Of a stretch of 31,909 bases of DNA, positions 1 through 8,351 are shown one piece after another. Position numbers and translations under genes: made by a program. The notes under the pieces are model-generated. The model was not told the DNA's origin. It saw nothing but the letters and a program-made list of their open reading frames with translations, and searched no databases. Numbering within the stretch: position 1 is the stretch's first letter; each line of letters begins with the position of its first letter. The DNA comes from an uncultured Spongiibacteraceae bacterium (GTDB lineage: Bacteria; Pseudomonadota; Gammaproteobacteria; Pseudomonadales; CAMLJR01), in the NCBI GenBank assembly GCA_946480345.1, contig CAMLJR010000012.1:1-31909 (forward strand), in the 5' to 3' direction.

Positions 1-147
1 TGCACGACGATTGCACAATCGGTCGAGGCACTTTCAGGGGATGAAATTCGTGGCCGAGCCGGCATCGGCCGGCGCGAGGTGACCGTTGTATGTGGCGGCG
101 CCCCGTGCCAAGGCTTTTCGCTCATAGGCCAGCGCGTGCTCGACGAT
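1..147 (+). pseudogene. Fragment of a cytosine-5 DNA methyltransferase (motif IV region)
   Basis: Translated in the frame of position 1, this stretch contains G-D-E-I-R...A-G-I-G, then [27 protein letters not shown] (103-120) carries the catalytic Cys of m5C methyltransferases, and the preceding G-D-E-I-R element is typical of the segment before motif IV. In the family, motif IV is normally followed by P-R-N and the motif VI region. Here the similarity stops after D-D (about 142-147) and kinase sequence takes over in frame. Motif I (SAM binding) would lie upstream of the window. On its own this piece cannot be active: motifs VI to X and the target-recognition domain are missing. Confidence 0.75.
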
Positions 148-1077
148 CAACACACCGAACTGTGGTTCGATCTGCCATTACCGGTGGCGGCCCGCAGTGC
201 CGTCGCCCTCGACCAACCTTCGTTGCTGCAAAACAAGCAGCTGCTGGTCATCGACGACAGCCCGACGTTCTGCGAAGTGCTGCGGCGCCAGACCAGCCAC
301 TGGGGCATGACAGTGCACACCGCTGCCACCACGCATGAAGGGCTTGCGCGCCTTCGCACGCAGTTGACACTGGGCGATCCGATCGATGTGCTGCTGATCG
401 ACACCGACATGCCCGAGCTGCAATCGGGCGAGTGGTTCGAGCGCCTGCGTGAAGTCCAGCCGCAACCGCTGATTCTGTTGTTATCGAGTCAGGCCGATAC
501 GCTGGAGCCGCATCCGCGCGGCATCGATGTACGCCGCGTACTGCTGAAACCGGTCAATCACAATGGCCTTAAAATCACCTTGATCGAAGAGTTCAAACGC
601 CGCGCGCAGCTCACCGCCACGCGCGCCGCCATCGACGATAAACCGATCCGCTGTTTATACGCGGAAGACAATGCGATCAACGCAAAAGTGCTCGCCGGCA
701 TGCTGACCAAACTCGGCGTCGATGCCGTCGGCGTCGGCAATGGGCAGGAGGCGGTGGAAGCCATACAGCGTGCGAAATTCGATATCGTGCTGATGGATTG
801 CGATATGCCGGTGATGGATGGCTGGGAAGCGAGCGAGCGCATTCGCGAGATTTTTCGCAATCGCGGTATGCCCGCAGTACCGATCATCGCGCTGACGGCG
901 AATACCGTCGAAGAGCTCGGCGAGCGTGCGCGGCAGCCATTGATGGACGCGCATCTGGTCAAGCCGATCCATTTGCAGGAACTGCGAGCGCTGCTCGAAA
1001 ACTGGACCGGCAAAATTATTGCTACTGAAACTATTGCTACAGAAAAGCTATCGCACCCGAACAACGTGAAACGTTAA
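1..1077 (+). CDS. Chimeric open frame: DNA methyltransferase fragment joined to hybrid histidine kinase tail with two receiver domains (5' partial)
   Basis: The frame is open from base 1, so the 5' end lies outside the window; a GTG at 79 is unlikely to be the true start. Codons before about 147 read as a cytosine-5 DNA methyltransferase. From about 148 the protein reads [11 protein letters not shown], the usual last strand of a histidine-kinase ATPase domain. Two receiver domains follow. The first has an acidic pair at 253-258, the phospho-acceptor Asp at 400-402 and Lys at 547-549. The second has an E-D pair near 664, Asp at 796-798 in M-D-C-D-M-P, and Lys at 961-963. No histidine phosphotransfer domain follows. 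The receiver part is therefore the C-terminus of a hybrid sensor kinase whose sensor, dimerisation and most ATPase parts are absent here. coq7 starts 19 bases downstream. Receiver assignment is secure; the meaning of the junction is not. Confidence 0.8.
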   Translation, partial: CTTIAQSVEALSGDEIRGRAGIGRREVTVVCGGAPCQGFSLIGQRVLDDQHTELWFDLPLPVAARSAVALDQPSLLQNKQLLVIDDSPTFCEVLRRQTSHWGMTVHTAATTHEGLARLRTQLTLGDPIDVLLIDTDMPELQSGEWFERLREVQPQPLILLLSSQADTLEPHPRGIDVRRVLLKPVNHNGLKITLIEEFKRRAQLTATRAAIDDKPIRCLYAEDNAINAKVLAGMLTKLGVDAVGVGNGQEAVEAIQRAKFDIVLMDCDMPVMDGWEASERIREIFRNRGMPAVPIIALTANTVEELGERARQPLMDAHLVKPIHLQELRALLENWTGKIIATETIATEKLSHPNNVKR

Positions 1078-1096
1078 ATCTCAAGGAGCGCGCATC

Positions 1097-1759
1097 ATGC
1101 CGACAAGACATCTTTCGCAGATCGATCGTTTTTCGTTAATCGACCGGGCGCTATTGCAGTTCGATCGAGCGCTGCACACCTTGGTCCCCGGCTCGGTACA
1201 AGCGGAACGCCCGAGCCCCGCCCGCCCGCTCGACGAGAATGTGCTGACGCCGGCAGAGCGCCGCCATGCCGCCGGCCTGATGCGCATCAATCACACCGGC
1301 GAAGTTTGCGCACAGGCGTTGTATCAGGGCCAGGCGCTCACAGCGCGGCGCAATTCGGTACGCGACGCAATGCATCACGCCGCCACTGAGGAAATCGACC
1401 ATCTCGCGTGGTGCGAGCAACGTCTGCGGGAACTGGACAGCCGGCCCAGCCTGCTCAACCCGCTGTTCTACGGCGCATCACTCGCCATCGGCGCGGCTGC
1501 CGGCGCGATCGGCGATAAAGTCAGCCTCGGCTTTATCGCAGCGACCGAAGATCAGGTGTGCCAGCACATCGAAAATCATCTCGAATCGTTGCCAACGGAA
1601 GAAAAGAAAAGCCGTGCGATTCTGGAGCAGATGCTGATCGACGAACGCCATCACGGTACCGCTGCGATTGCGGCCGGCGGTATGCGCTTCCCGCGCTGGC
1701 TGAAACGCGCGATGACGCAGGTGTCGGGGGCGATGACCAAGACGACGTATTACGTGTGA
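1097..1759 (+). CDS. coq7: Coq7, 2-polyprenyl-3-methyl-6-methoxy-1,4-benzoquinol hydroxylase
   Basis: A 220-residue di-iron monooxygenase that hydroxylates demethoxyubiquinol in ubiquinone biosynthesis, acting at the inner membrane face. The ligand motifs of the family are visible in order: N-H-T-G-E-V-C-A (about residues 67-74), [14 protein letters not shown], and D-E-R-H-H near residue 180. Length is normal for the proteobacterial Coq7 branch. The ATG at 1097 is preceded by AAGGAG at 1083-1088, an ideal spacing of 8. It follows the receiver-domain frame by 19 bases and converges with the VOC gene, with a GC-rich dyad between them. In P. aeruginosa coq7 also lies close to vfr and trpC (recalled knowledge), as here. 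Confidence 0.96.
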   Translation: MPTRHLSQIDRFSLIDRALLQFDRALHTLVPGSVQAERPSPARPLDENVLTPAERRHAAGLMRINHTGEVCAQALYQGQALTARRNSVRDAMHHAATEEIDHLAWCEQRLRELDSRPSLLNPLFYGASLAIGAAAGAIGDKVSLGFIAATEDQVCQHIENHLESLPTEEKKSRAILEQMLIDERHHGTAAIAAGGMRFPRWLKRAMTQVSGAMTKTTYYV

Positions 1760-1778
1760 GGAAATATTTACGAGGACA

Positions 1779-1800
1779 GCGGCGCCGCGATTTGCGCCGC
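1779..1800. terminator. Possible bidirectional terminator between convergent coq7 and VOC gene
   Basis: A perfect 7-base inverted repeat (GCGGCGC / GCGCCGC) with an 8-base loop lies in the 48-base gap between the convergent stop codons. Its flanks are AT-rich on both sides, but there is no long T run, so it would be a weak intrinsic terminator at best. Confidence 0.45.
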
Positions 1801-1807
1801 CGATAAT

Positions 1808-2224
1808 TTACCGCACGAACCGCAACCCGCTGATCGGCGGGTGATAAATGATTTGCACTGCATTGCCGTCGGGATCGAGGCAATAAAAACTGCGGGCGCC
1901 GTCGCGATGCGTTTTCGGCGACGTTTTAATCCGCACGCCATTCGCCACCAAAAACTCATGCCAAGCGTCGACCTGCTCGGGCGTGTCGATAATAAAACCG
2001 ATGTGGTCGAGCCGCTGTTGCGCAGGCTCGCGAACGCCGCCGTGAAAACGATGAATCGCCAGATTGTCGTTACCGGAGGTCAGATAGATATTGTCGGCGT
2101 CCGGATTCCACTCCACCTTCATACCGAGCAATTCGGTGTAGAAATAAATCGCGTCATCGAACTGCTCGACGAATAAAGCGACATGGCGCATGCCGGCGGT
2201 CGGCGCTGGTCGTGTGCCATTCAT
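1808..2224 (-). CDS. VOC (glyoxalase/bleomycin-resistance fold) family protein
   Basis: A 138-residue single-unit vicinal-oxygen-chelate protein. It shows the typical beta-alpha-beta-beta-beta pattern: M-R-H-V-A-L-F-V near residue 12 with an F-Y-T-E-L-L-G-M helix end, then a second half with L-D-H-I-G-F-I-I-D-T and C-L-D-P-D-G-N-A-V-Q-I. The two His at strand starts match metal-ligand positions. The usual last-strand Glu after D-P-D-G-N is Gln, so metal binding or substrate is uncertain and glyoxalase I activity should not be assumed. The start ATG is 2 bases after the stop of the OsmC-like gene, so the two are probably co-transcribed, which would fit a role in handling reactive electrophiles or peroxides. 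The substrate is unknown. Confidence 0.85.
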   Translation of the reverse strand: MNGTRPAPTAGMRHVALFVEQFDDAIYFYTELLGMKVEWNPDADNIYLTSGNDNLAIHRFHGGVREPAQQRLDHIGFIIDTPEQVDAWHEFLVANGVRIKTSPKTHRDGARSFYCLDPDGNAVQIIYHPPISGLRFVR

Positions 2225-2226
2225 GA

Positions 2227-2649
2227 TTACATCTCGACGATTTCATAGCTGTGCGTGACGTCGACGCCAGCTTTGCTGAACATGATCGATGCCGAGCAAT
2301 ATTTATCGGCGGACAATTCGACCGCGCGTTTTACCTGTGCTTCTTTAAGGCCGCGTCCGCTGACGACAAAACGCATGTTGATTTTGGTGAATACGGCGGG
2401 CACTGCGTCAGCGCGTTCGGCTTCGAGATGCGCTTCGCAATGAATGACGTCCTGACGTGCCTTGCGCAGAATGCCGACGACATCGACCGATGAACATGCG
2501 CCCATGCCGATCAACAGCATTTCCATCGGTCGCGGACCGATATTGCGGCCGCCGTGATCCGGAGGACCATCCATCACCACCGCGTGGCCGCTACCACTCT
2601 CACCGACAAACCCGGCGCCGCCGATCCATTTCACTGTTGCCTGCAACAT
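2227..2649 (-). CDS. OsmC-like (YhfA-type) thiol peroxidase family protein
   Basis: A 140-residue OsmC/Ohr-fold protein. The two family Cys are present, one in G-A-C-S-S-V-D-V (about residues 51-58) and one in D-K-Y-C-S-A-S (about 115-121), spaced as in the peroxidatic/resolving pair. The N-terminal strand with G-P-P-D-H-G-G-R-N-I-G-P-R-P-M-E is typical of the YhfA subgroup rather than of Ohr. In E. coli yhfA sits divergently beside crp, and the same arrangement occurs here, which supports the subgroup call. Known OsmC members reduce organic hydroperoxides; YhfA itself is poorly characterised, so the function is an inference from the fold. It is first in a two-gene unit with the VOC protein. 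Confidence 0.88.
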   Translation of the reverse strand: MLQATVKWIGGAGFVGESGSGHAVVMDGPPDHGGRNIGPRPMEMLLIGMGACSSVDVVGILRKARQDVIHCEAHLEAERADAVPAVFTKINMRFVVSGRGLKEAQVKRAVELSADKYCSASIMFSKAGVDVTHSYEIVEM

Positions 2650-2711
2650 TCGATAAGCCCGTCAATATTTATAAAAGTTGAACAAGTTAACATAAGCCCT
2701 TTGGTGGCTTT

Positions 2712-2730
2712 GGCAATTCTGGTAATTGCC
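2712..2730. promoter_or_regulatory. Operator-like inverted repeat in the osmC-crp divergent region
   Basis: GGCAATT and AATTGCC form a perfect 7-base dyad around a 5-base centre, 57 bases before the crp start codon. A -10-like TATCAT follows at 2742-2747. It does not match the CRP box (TGTGA-N6-TCACA), so another regulator or a structural role is possible. The 137-base region must hold promoters for both genes. Further towards osmC it is AT-rich (TATAAA on the minus strand) and carries two copies of ATAAGCCC (2653-2660 and 2692-2699). Confidence 0.4.
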
Positions 2731-2786
2731 GGTCGCCATACTATCATTGACACACCGTTCACCTAGAACAGCTAAGGGGTTGCACC

Positions 2787-3422
2787 TTGGTCACCGTTTC
2801 GTTAAAGCCCGGCCTCAAGAATATCGATGAGTTTCTCAATAACTGTCACCGCCGTCGCTATCCGGCGAAAAGCACCATTATTTACGCGGGCGATGCCAGC
2901 GATTCTCTGTACTACATCATCAAGGGCTCGGTCACCGTTTTGATCGAGGACGATGACGGTCGCGAAATGATTGTGGCCTATCTGAACGACGGCGATTTCT
3001 TCGGCGAGATGGGGTTGTTCGATCCGGAGGATTCACGCAGCGCGTGGGTTCGCGCCAAGACCGAATGCGAAGTCGCCGAAGTGTCGTACGCCAAATTCCG
3101 CGAGCTCAGCGAAAAGCATCCCGAATTCGTGTTCGCACTCGGCAATCAACTCGCTCGCCGGCTGCGACTGACCACGCGCAAAGTCGGCGATCTGGCCTTC
3201 CTCGATGTCACCGGTCGCGTCGCGCGCACATTGCTCGAACTGTGCAAACAACCCGATGCAATGACGCATCCGGATGGCATGCAAATCAAGATCACGCGGC
3301 AGGAAATCGGCCGCATCGTCGGCTGCTCGCGCGAGATGGTCGGTCGTGTATTGAAGACGCTCGAAGAACAGGGTTTGGTCAACGTGAAAGGCAAAACGAT
3401 GGTGGTTTACGGCACACGCTAA
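2787..3422 (+). CDS. crp: cAMP-responsive transcription regulator CRP/Vfr
   Basis: A 211-residue CRP. The N-terminal cyclic-nucleotide domain shows [28 protein letters not shown], and the phosphate-binding cassette F-F-G-E-M-G-L-F...R-S-A-W-V-R-A-K (Glu-x-x...Arg-Ser contact cAMP). The helix-turn-helix contains [19 protein letters not shown], almost identical to the recognition helix of E. coli CRP, so it should bind TGTGA-N6-TCACA boxes. Wording of the N-terminal half is closest to Pseudomonas Vfr as I recall it. The start is TTG at 2787, supported by AAGGGG at 2774-2779 (spacing 7) and by the length matching the family; no in-frame ATG fits. It ends in a strong terminator shared with trpC, with which it converges. 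Confidence 0.96.
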   Translation: MVTVSLKPGLKNIDEFLNNCHRRRYPAKSTIIYAGDASDSLYYIIKGSVTVLIEDDDGREMIVAYLNDGDFFGEMGLFDPEDSRSAWVRAKTECEVAEVSYAKFRELSEKHPEFVFALGNQLARRLRLTTRKVGDLAFLDVTGRVARTLLELCKQPDAMTHPDGMQIKITRQEIGRIVGCSREMVGRVLKTLEEQGLVNVKGKTMVVYGTR

Positions 3423-3454
3423 CGCTGCTGACGCCGCGCGTTTTCCCACTCGAT

Positions 3455-3483
3455 AAAAAAGGCGCCCTGGAGGCGCCTTTTTT
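3455..3483. terminator. Bidirectional rho-independent terminator between crp and trpC
   Basis: AAAAAAGGCGCC at 3455-3466, a 5-base loop, and GGCGCCTTTTTT at 3472-3483 form a perfect 12-base inverted repeat with A and T tracts on its outer ends. It therefore reads as an intrinsic terminator on both strands, ending crp from the left and the trp genes from the right. Confidence 0.93.
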
Positions 3484-3494
3484 ATTTCTTCAGA

Positions 3495-4301
3495 TTACGA
3501 AAACAATCGCTTCAGTTCAGTACCGGGATCAGCTGCCCGCATAAATGCCTCTCCCACCAGAAACGCATTGACGCCGTGTTGACGCAGCAGCGCAACGTCG
3601 TCGCGCGTATGCACACCGCTTTCGCTGACCACGATCATGTCGTCGGGTAAATCGTCGAGCAGTTCAATCGTGGTGTTCAATGTGACATCAAACGTGTGCA
3701 GATCGCGATTGTTGATTCCCAGCAGTCGATTGCCGAGTGGAATCGCACGCTCCAGCTCTTCGCGATCATGCACCTCGACCAATACATCGAGGCCCCACTG
3801 CAACGCGACGTCGCTTAATTCATCGAGCTGATCATCCGACAGCGCCGCAACGATCAATAAAATGCAATCGGCGCCGAGCGCACGCGCTTCGACAACCTGA
3901 TAGGGATCGACAGTGAAATCCTTGCGCAATACCGGCAGCTGACACGCGGCGCGCGCCTGTTGCAAATACGCATCGCTGCCCTGAAAGAAATCGACATCGG
4001 TCAACACCGACAAACACGCGGCACCACCGCGCTGATAGCTCGCGGCAATCGCGGTGGGATCGAAGTTGGCGCGAATCACGCCTTTGCTCGGCGAGGCTTT
4101 TTTCACTTCGGCGATCACCGCCGGCTCACCGCTATCGATCTTGTGCACGATAGCGTCGACGAAATCACGCGCCGGCGTTTGCGCATTGGCGCGGTTTTCC
4201 AGTTCGGAAAACGGCAATGCGCGACGACGCTCCGCGACTTCCTCGTGCTTGCGCGCGAGGATTTTTTTCAACACGGTCGGCGTTGTCACTGCATCAGTCA
4301 T
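3495..4301 (-). CDS. trpC: Indole-3-glycerol-phosphate synthase
   Basis: A 268-residue TIM-barrel enzyme that closes the indole ring from CdRP, the fourth step of tryptophan synthesis. Family motifs are clear: [11 protein letters not shown] (residues 64-74) with the phosphate-site and catalytic lysines, L-R-K-D-F (catalytic Lys), [15 protein letters not shown], and F-L-V-G-E-A-F-M near the end. It is monofunctional, without a fused TrpF domain as in E. coli. The start ATG overlaps the trpD stop by 4 bases (ATGA), which implies translational coupling. It is the last gene of the trpE-G-D-C run and is followed by the shared terminator. Confidence 0.97.
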   Translation of the reverse strand: MTDAVTTPTVLKKILARKHEEVAERRRALPFSELENRANAQTPARDFVDAIVHKIDSGEPAVIAEVKKASPSKGVIRANFDPTAIAASYQRGGAACLSVLTDVDFFQGSDAYLQQARAACQLPVLRKDFTVDPYQVVEARALGADCILLIVAALSDDQLDELSDVALQWGLDVLVEVHDREELERAIPLGNRLLGINNRDLHTFDVTLNTTIELLDDLPDDMIVVSESGVHTRDDVALLRQHGVNAFLVGEAFMRAADPGTELKRLFS

Positions 4302-5341
4302 AATTTCAACCCCTGAGAGAACACCGCCAGCTCTTCCATTTTTTCGCCGGCGCGTCCACCGTGAATTTCATCTTCGGCGAGCTCGACGCCGCATTTCCAA
4401 CTGGTGGCTACCCCGGCGACGTACAGCGCCGCTCCCGCATTCAGCGCGATGATGTCGGCGGCTTTTCCGCCGATTTCATCGCCGTTGCGGCGCTGCGCAA
4501 ACGCTGCGTTAATCAGCGCCAGCGACGCATCCATATCGGGCACCATCAGACCGATCAGACTCTGGCTGCGGACGCCAAAGTCTTCGGGCTGCACATCATA
4601 CTCTTCGATGTTGCCGTTTTTCAGTTCGGCGACATGCGTCGGCGCGGCAAGACTGATTTCATCGAGTCCATCGCTGCCATGCACAACCAATGCGTGCTCG
4701 CTGCCGAGACGGCGCAATACCTCGGCCAGCGGACGACACAGCTCCCGACTGAACACGCCGACCACCTGCCGCTTCACCAATGCAGGATTAGTCAATGGAC
4801 CGAGGATGTTGAAGATCGTGCGCAAGCCGAGTTCTCGACGCGGGCCGATGGCGTGCTTCATCGCGCCATGATGATTGACCGCGAACATGAACCCGACGCC
4901 GACTTCGCGAATGCAACGGCTGACCTGCGCCGGGCTCAGATCGAGTTGCACGCCGGCGGTTTCGAGCAGATCGGCGCTGCCGCTTTTCGACGACACCGCG
5001 CGATTGCCGTGCTTCGCGACATGCGCACCCGCAGCGGCGGCAACAAAGCTCGATGCCGTGGAAATATTGAACAGATTCGCGCCATCGCCGCCGGTGCCGA
5101 CGATATCGACCAGATACGGCAGATTCGCGACCTCGACCTTGTCCGCCAGTTCGCGCATCACCAGCGCTGCACCCTCGATTTCATCGAGGCTTTCGCTTTT
5201 CATCCGCAGCGCAACCAGCCACGCGCCGATCTGCGCGGGCGTGCACTCGCCGGTCATCACCGCGCGCATCACATCCTGCATTTCGGCGGTGGTCAAATCC
5301 AGATGCTGTACCGCGCGGGAGATCGCCGTTTTGATATCCAT
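4298..5341 (-). CDS. trpD: Anthranilate phosphoribosyltransferase
   Basis: A 347-residue enzyme that joins anthranilate to PRPP, the second committed step of tryptophan synthesis. The PRPP-binding V-G-T-G-G-D-G lies at residues 81-87, followed by N-I-S-T at 92-95, K-H-G-N-R, and the anthranilate-site N-H-H-G-A-M-K-H and [10 protein letters not shown] region. It is separate from TrpG, unlike the E. coli TrpGD fusion. I chose the ATG at 5341 because GAGG sits about 8 bases before it. An in-frame TTG at 5347 overlaps the trpG stop but has no spaced ribosome site. Gap to trpG is 2 bases; overlap with trpC is 4 bases. Confidence 0.96.
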   Translation of the reverse strand: MDIKTAISRAVQHLDLTTAEMQDVMRAVMTGECTPAQIGAWLVALRMKSESLDEIEGAALVMRELADKVEVANLPYLVDIVGTGGDGANLFNISTASSFVAAAAGAHVAKHGNRAVSSKSGSADLLETAGVQLDLSPAQVSRCIREVGVGFMFAVNHHGAMKHAIGPRRELGLRTIFNILGPLTNPALVKRQVVGVFSRELCRPLAEVLRRLGSEHALVVHGSDGLDEISLAAPTHVAELKNGNIEEYDVQPEDFGVRSQSLIGLMVPDMDASLALINAAFAQRRNGDEIGGKAADIIALNAGAALYVAGVATSWKCGVELAEDEIHGGRAGEKMEELAVFSQGLKL

Positions 5342-5343
5342 GG

Positions 5344-5922
5344 TCAAGCCTCGAGGAAATTACGCAGCATGTCGTGACCGTACTGCGTCAGGATCGATTC
5401 GGGGTGGAATTGCACCCCCTCGACCGCCAGTGTTTTGTGGCGTACGCCCATGATCTCGTCGATCGCGCCGTCGTCGGTTTGCGTCCACGCGGTGATTTCG
5501 AGACAGTCCGGCAGTGTGTCTTTTTCGATAATCAGCGAATGGTACCGCGTCGCCTCGAACGGACTCGGCAAGCCGCGAAACACACCGGTGCCATTGTGAT
5601 AAATCTTCGAGACCTTGCCGTGCATCACCTGGCGCGCACGCACGACATTGCCGCCGAATACCGCCCCGATGCTTTGATGGCCGAGGCAGACGCCGAGAAT
5701 CGGAATCTTGCCCGCGAATTCGGCAATCGCCGCCATCGAAATGCCGGCCTCGCTCGGCGAGCACGGCCCCGGCGAAATCACCAGTTTTGCCGGCGCCCGC
5801 GCGCGGATATCGTCGAGCGTGATTTCGTCGTTGCGCACTACTTCGACCTCAGCCTTCAGCTCACCGAGGTATTGGACAATGTTGTAAGTAAACGAGTCGT
5901 AGTTGTCGATCATCAGCAACAT
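5344..5922 (-). CDS. trpG: Anthranilate synthase glutamine amidotransferase subunit (TrpG/PabA)
   Basis: A 192-residue class I glutamine amidotransferase that supplies ammonia to TrpE. The catalytic triad is visible: Cys79 in G-V-C-L-G-H-Q, then His173 and Glu175 in Q-F-H-P-E-S-I. The oxyanion strand P-G-P-C-S-P is at residues 51-56. Bacteria with this gene layout often use the same subunit with PabB for folate synthesis (known for TrpG/PabA proteins in general), so a dual role is possible. It starts 10 bases after trpE, with AAGGAG overlapping the trpE stop codon, and precedes trpD by 2 bases. Confidence 0.95.
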   Translation of the reverse strand: MLLMIDNYDSFTYNIVQYLGELKAEVEVVRNDEITLDDIRARAPAKLVISPGPCSPSEAGISMAAIAEFAGKIPILGVCLGHQSIGAVFGGNVVRARQVMHGKVSKIYHNGTGVFRGLPSPFEATRYHSLIIEKDTLPDCLEITAWTQTDDGAIDEIMGVRHKTLAVEGVQFHPESILTQYGHDMLRNFLEA

Positions 5923-5932
5923 GGGATTCTCC

Positions 5933-7420
5933 TTATGCCTTCGCCTGGTCAGTGGATTGCACCATCGACGCCGCGCGAAAAACCGCGCGCGCCTTGTTCA
6001 TGGTTTCCTTCCACTCCAGACGCGGCACTGAATCCGCGACCACGCCGCCGCCCGCTTGCGCGTACAGGCGCCCATCTTTGATCACGGCGGTGCGAATCGC
6101 GATCGCCGTATCCATATTGCCGTGCCAGCCGAGATAACCAACCGCACCGCCGTAAATCCCGCGCTTCACCGGCTCGAGTTCGTCGATGATTTCCATCGCC
6201 CGCACTTTCGGTGCGCCCGATAACGTGCCGGCGGGCAATGTCGCGCGCAGTACATCCATCGCCGACAGCTCGGGCTTCAGCTTGCCGGTGACGTTCGACA
6301 CGATGTGCATCACGTACGCATAGCGCTCGACGGCCATTTGATCGGTCACTTCGACGCTGCCGATTTCGGCGACGCGGCCGACATCGTTGCGGCCGAGATC
6401 GATCAGCATCAGATGCTCGGCAATCTCTTTCGGATCGGCGAGCAATTCGGCTTCGAGTGCTTTGTCTTCCGCCTCGGTATGACCGCGACGACGCGTGCCG
6501 GCAATCGGGCGCACGGTGATTTCACCGTTTTCCGAGCGTGCGAGAATTTCCGGGCTGGAGCCGGCGATCTGAAAATCGGCGAGATCGAGAAAATACAGAT
6601 ACGGCGACGGATTCAGATGGCGCAGCGCACGGTAAAAATTCAGCGGCTCGGCATTGAACGGAATCGACAACCGCTGCGATGGCACCACTTGCATCACATC
6701 ACCGGCGAGCGTGTATTCCTTGATGCGCTCGACCGCTGCGTAATATTTCTCTTCGCCAAAATGCGATTCGAATGCGCTCTCCTGCAGATCGCCTGGTTCC
6801 GGCGACAACGGCGGCAAAATCGGCGCCGGTGCGCGCAGGCGTTGTTCGAGTTCATCGAGGCGCTGCTGCGCCGCGCTCAACGCATCGGGCTGACTCGGAT
6901 CGGCATGCGTGATCAACTTCAACGTGCCGGCAAGGTTGTCGAACACCAGCACATCTTCGGACAGCATCAACAAGATATCCGGCGTGCCGAGCATATCGGG
7001 CGGGCAGGTTTTCGCGAGCCGCTTCTCTACATAGCGCACCGTGTCGTAACCGAAATAACCGACCAGCCCGCCGGAAAATGCCGGCAGACCATCGACGGGA
7101 GCAACCCGATAACGGTGCTGAAAATTCTCGACGAACGCGAGCGGATCGGTTTCCGGATGTTGCTCGATCACCTCGCCGTCGCGATACACGCGCACATAGT
7201 GCCCATATACCTTGATCAACGTGCGGGCCGGCAAACCGATGATCGAATAGCGCCCCCATTTCTCGCCGCCGTGCACCGACTCGAACAAATACGAATACGG
7301 CCCGCGGGCAAGTTTTAGATAGGCGCTTAACGGCGTGTCGAGATCCGCGAATACATCGCGGTGGACTGGAATGCGATTGAAATTCTGCGCTGCCAATTCG
7401 GCAAAACGGCGGGAATCCAT
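5933..7420 (-). CDS. trpE: Anthranilate synthase component I
   Basis: A 495-residue enzyme converting chorismate plus ammonia to anthranilate, the committed tryptophan step. The N-terminal L-F-E-S (residues 45-48, the L-L-E-S element of the family) is part of the tryptophan feedback site. The chorismate-binding domain shows [16 protein letters not shown], the G-T-R-R-R-G motif, [21 protein letters not shown] and G-G-A-V-G-Y-L. The start ATG at 7420 has GAGG about 8 bases before it. Upstream there is a promoter and a leader peptide with tryptophan codons, so both feedback inhibition and attenuation are likely. In P. aeruginosa, as I recall it, trpE and trpG are far apart with pyocin genes between; here they are adjacent. 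Confidence 0.97.
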   Translation of the reverse strand: MDSRRFAELAAQNFNRIPVHRDVFADLDTPLSAYLKLARGPYSYLFESVHGGEKWGRYSIIGLPARTLIKVYGHYVRVYRDGEVIEQHPETDPLAFVENFQHRYRVAPVDGLPAFSGGLVGYFGYDTVRYVEKRLAKTCPPDMLGTPDILLMLSEDVLVFDNLAGTLKLITHADPSQPDALSAAQQRLDELEQRLRAPAPILPPLSPEPGDLQESAFESHFGEEKYYAAVERIKEYTLAGDVMQVVPSQRLSIPFNAEPLNFYRALRHLNPSPYLYFLDLADFQIAGSSPEILARSENGEITVRPIAGTRRRGHTEAEDKALEAELLADPKEIAEHLMLIDLGRNDVGRVAEIGSVEVTDQMAVERYAYVMHIVSNVTGKLKPELSAMDVLRATLPAGTLSGAPKVRAMEIIDELEPVKRGIYGGAVGYLGWHGNMDTAIAIRTAVIKDGRLYAQAGGGVVADSVPRLEWKETMNKARAVFRAASMVQSTDQAKA

Positions 7421-7455
7421 ACTGATATCCTCGAAGAAAACGGTGGTGGAACAGA

Positions 7456-7509
7456 CGGCGGAACGCTTACGCGGTCGCCGCGACGCCAGAGGCGATGCTT
7501 ACCATCGCC
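7456..7509 (-). promoter_or_regulatory. Candidate trp attenuator: three mutually exclusive stems
   Basis: Read on the minus strand. Stem 1:2 pairs GGCGATG (7509-7503, covering the tryptophan codons) with CATCGCC (7497-7491). Segment 2 can instead pair TCGCC (7495-7491) with GGCGA (7479-7475). That second partner is also the 5' arm of stem 3:4, CGGCG (7480-7476) with CGCCG (7460-7456), which encloses a small CGC-GTAA-GCG hairpin. This is the alternating-stem layout of a transcription attenuator. The weak point is that no T run follows stem 3:4 directly; TTTTCTT lies about 15 bases further, at 7440-7434. Stability was judged by eye only. Confidence 0.55.
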
Positions 7510-7567
7510 AGCGCGTAACCTCGCGCACGTGCAGTGCGATCTGTTTTTCCAGAGCGAATGCGCTCAC
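7499..7567 (-). CDS. trpL: trpE leader peptide (TrpL-like), 22 codons
   Basis: A short frame begins with GTG at 7567-7565, preceded by GGGAG (7579-7575) at a spacing of 7, and ends with TAA at 7499-7501. It encodes 22 residues ending T-R-W-R-W, so residues 20 and 22 are Trp right before the stop. The peptide lies about 50 bases after the predicted transcription start and about 80 bases before trpE, on the trpE strand. Ribosome stalling on the two TGG codons would cover the 5' arm of stem 1:2. Attenuation of trpE is described in Pseudomonas putida, which makes this role reasonable. The frame, ribosome site and Trp codons are seen; the regulatory function is inferred. Confidence 0.72.
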   Translation of the reverse strand: MSAFALEKQIALHVREVTRWRW

Positions 7568-7623
7568 CGCTTATCTCCCAAGGATCGAGAATAAAAATCG
7601 AGAAGATTTTTGAGTACCGCCGC

Positions 7624-7652
7624 ATTGTACGGACGCTTGCCCGAGCTGGCAA
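7624..7652 (-). promoter_or_regulatory. sigma70-type promoter for trpL-trpE-G-D-C
   Basis: On the minus strand TTGCCA (7652-7647), a 17-base spacer and TACAAT (7629-7624) match the sigma70 consensus at the correct distance. It lies just after the gph stop codon and puts the transcript start near 7617, giving a leader of about 195 bases. The trp genes can therefore be expressed apart from rpe-gph. Confidence 0.7.
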
Positions 7653-7673
7653 AAGGAAAAATCCGGCGGCGAA

Positions 7674-8351
7674 TCAGCCTAGCAATTCAAGAAATGAATC
7701 GACGATCAAATCCGGCCGCTCAAGCGCCACCGGTCGTCCGTGGTTATAGCCGTAGCTGACACATACCACCGGCATATTCGCTGCACGCGCAGCCAGCACA
7801 TCGTTGCGCGAATCGCCGACCATTAGCGTGCGCTGCGGTGCGATACCCAACTGCTCGCAGGCAAGCAGCAACGGCGCCGGATCGGGTTTGCGCTGCGGCA
7901 ATGTATCGCCGCTCACCGCAACCGGCAGATATTCACGCAAGCCGAAATGATCGAGCAATGGTTCGGTAAAACGCGCGCCTTTATTGGTGACGCAGGCCAT
8001 CGGGATGCCCATTGCCGACCATTGCTTCAACGCGTCAATAACACCAGCAAACAAATGGCTGCGATCGGTTAAGCATTCGGAATAGTGGCGTTGATAAACC
8101 TGCATCGCCTGATCGAGCGATGCTGCAGCGGTATCGAGGCCGGCGGATTCAAGTGCGCGCAAGACCAAAGTGCGCGCGCCATCGCCAATCCAGCAGCCGA
8201 CTTGTTCATCGCTCGCCCCACTGCCATTTAATTCGCGCAGCATGCGGTCGATCGCAGTGCTGAGATCGGGAAGACTATTCAGCAACGTGCCGTCGAGATC
8301 GAATAACAGCGCGCCCGGCATTTCGCCGTTGAATAAACGACGCAACGTCAT
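7674..8351 (-). CDS. gph: Phosphoglycolate phosphatase (HAD family)
   Basis: A 225-residue HAD-superfamily phosphatase of the Gph type, which removes phosphate from 2-phosphoglycolate formed during DNA repair. Motif I is F-D-L-D-G-T-L with nucleophile Asp18 and acid/base Asp20; motif II V-T-N-K follows the cap domain; the motif III Lys is in R-K-P-D-P-A-P; motif IV is M-V-G-D-S-R-N-D. Length matches E. coli Gph. Its ATG overlaps the rpe stop by 4 bases. The rpe-gph-trpE order is conserved in many gammaproteobacteria, which favours Gph over other HAD phosphatases. Confidence 0.92.
   Translation of the reverse strand: MTLRRLFNGEMPGALLFDLDGTLLNSLPDLSTAIDRMLRELNGSGASDEQVGCWIGDGARTLVLRALESAGLDTAAASLDQAMQVYQRHYSECLTDRSHLFAGVIDALKQWSAMGIPMACVTNKGARFTEPLLDHFGLREYLPVAVSGDTLPQRKPDPAPLLLACEQLGIAPQRTLMVGDSRNDVLAARAANMPVVCVSYGYNHGRPVALERPDLIVDSFLELLG

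Noticed and set aside
4361..5377. Long open frame of 338 codons on the plus strand opposite trpD
   Set aside because: It is the antisense shadow of trpD, whose motifs are unmistakable. The protein shows no recognisable domain and is rich in His, Arg and Gln, as shadows of GC-rich genes usually are.
6305..7318. Open frame of 337 codons opposite trpE
   Set aside because: Antisense shadow of trpE with the same skewed composition and no domain.
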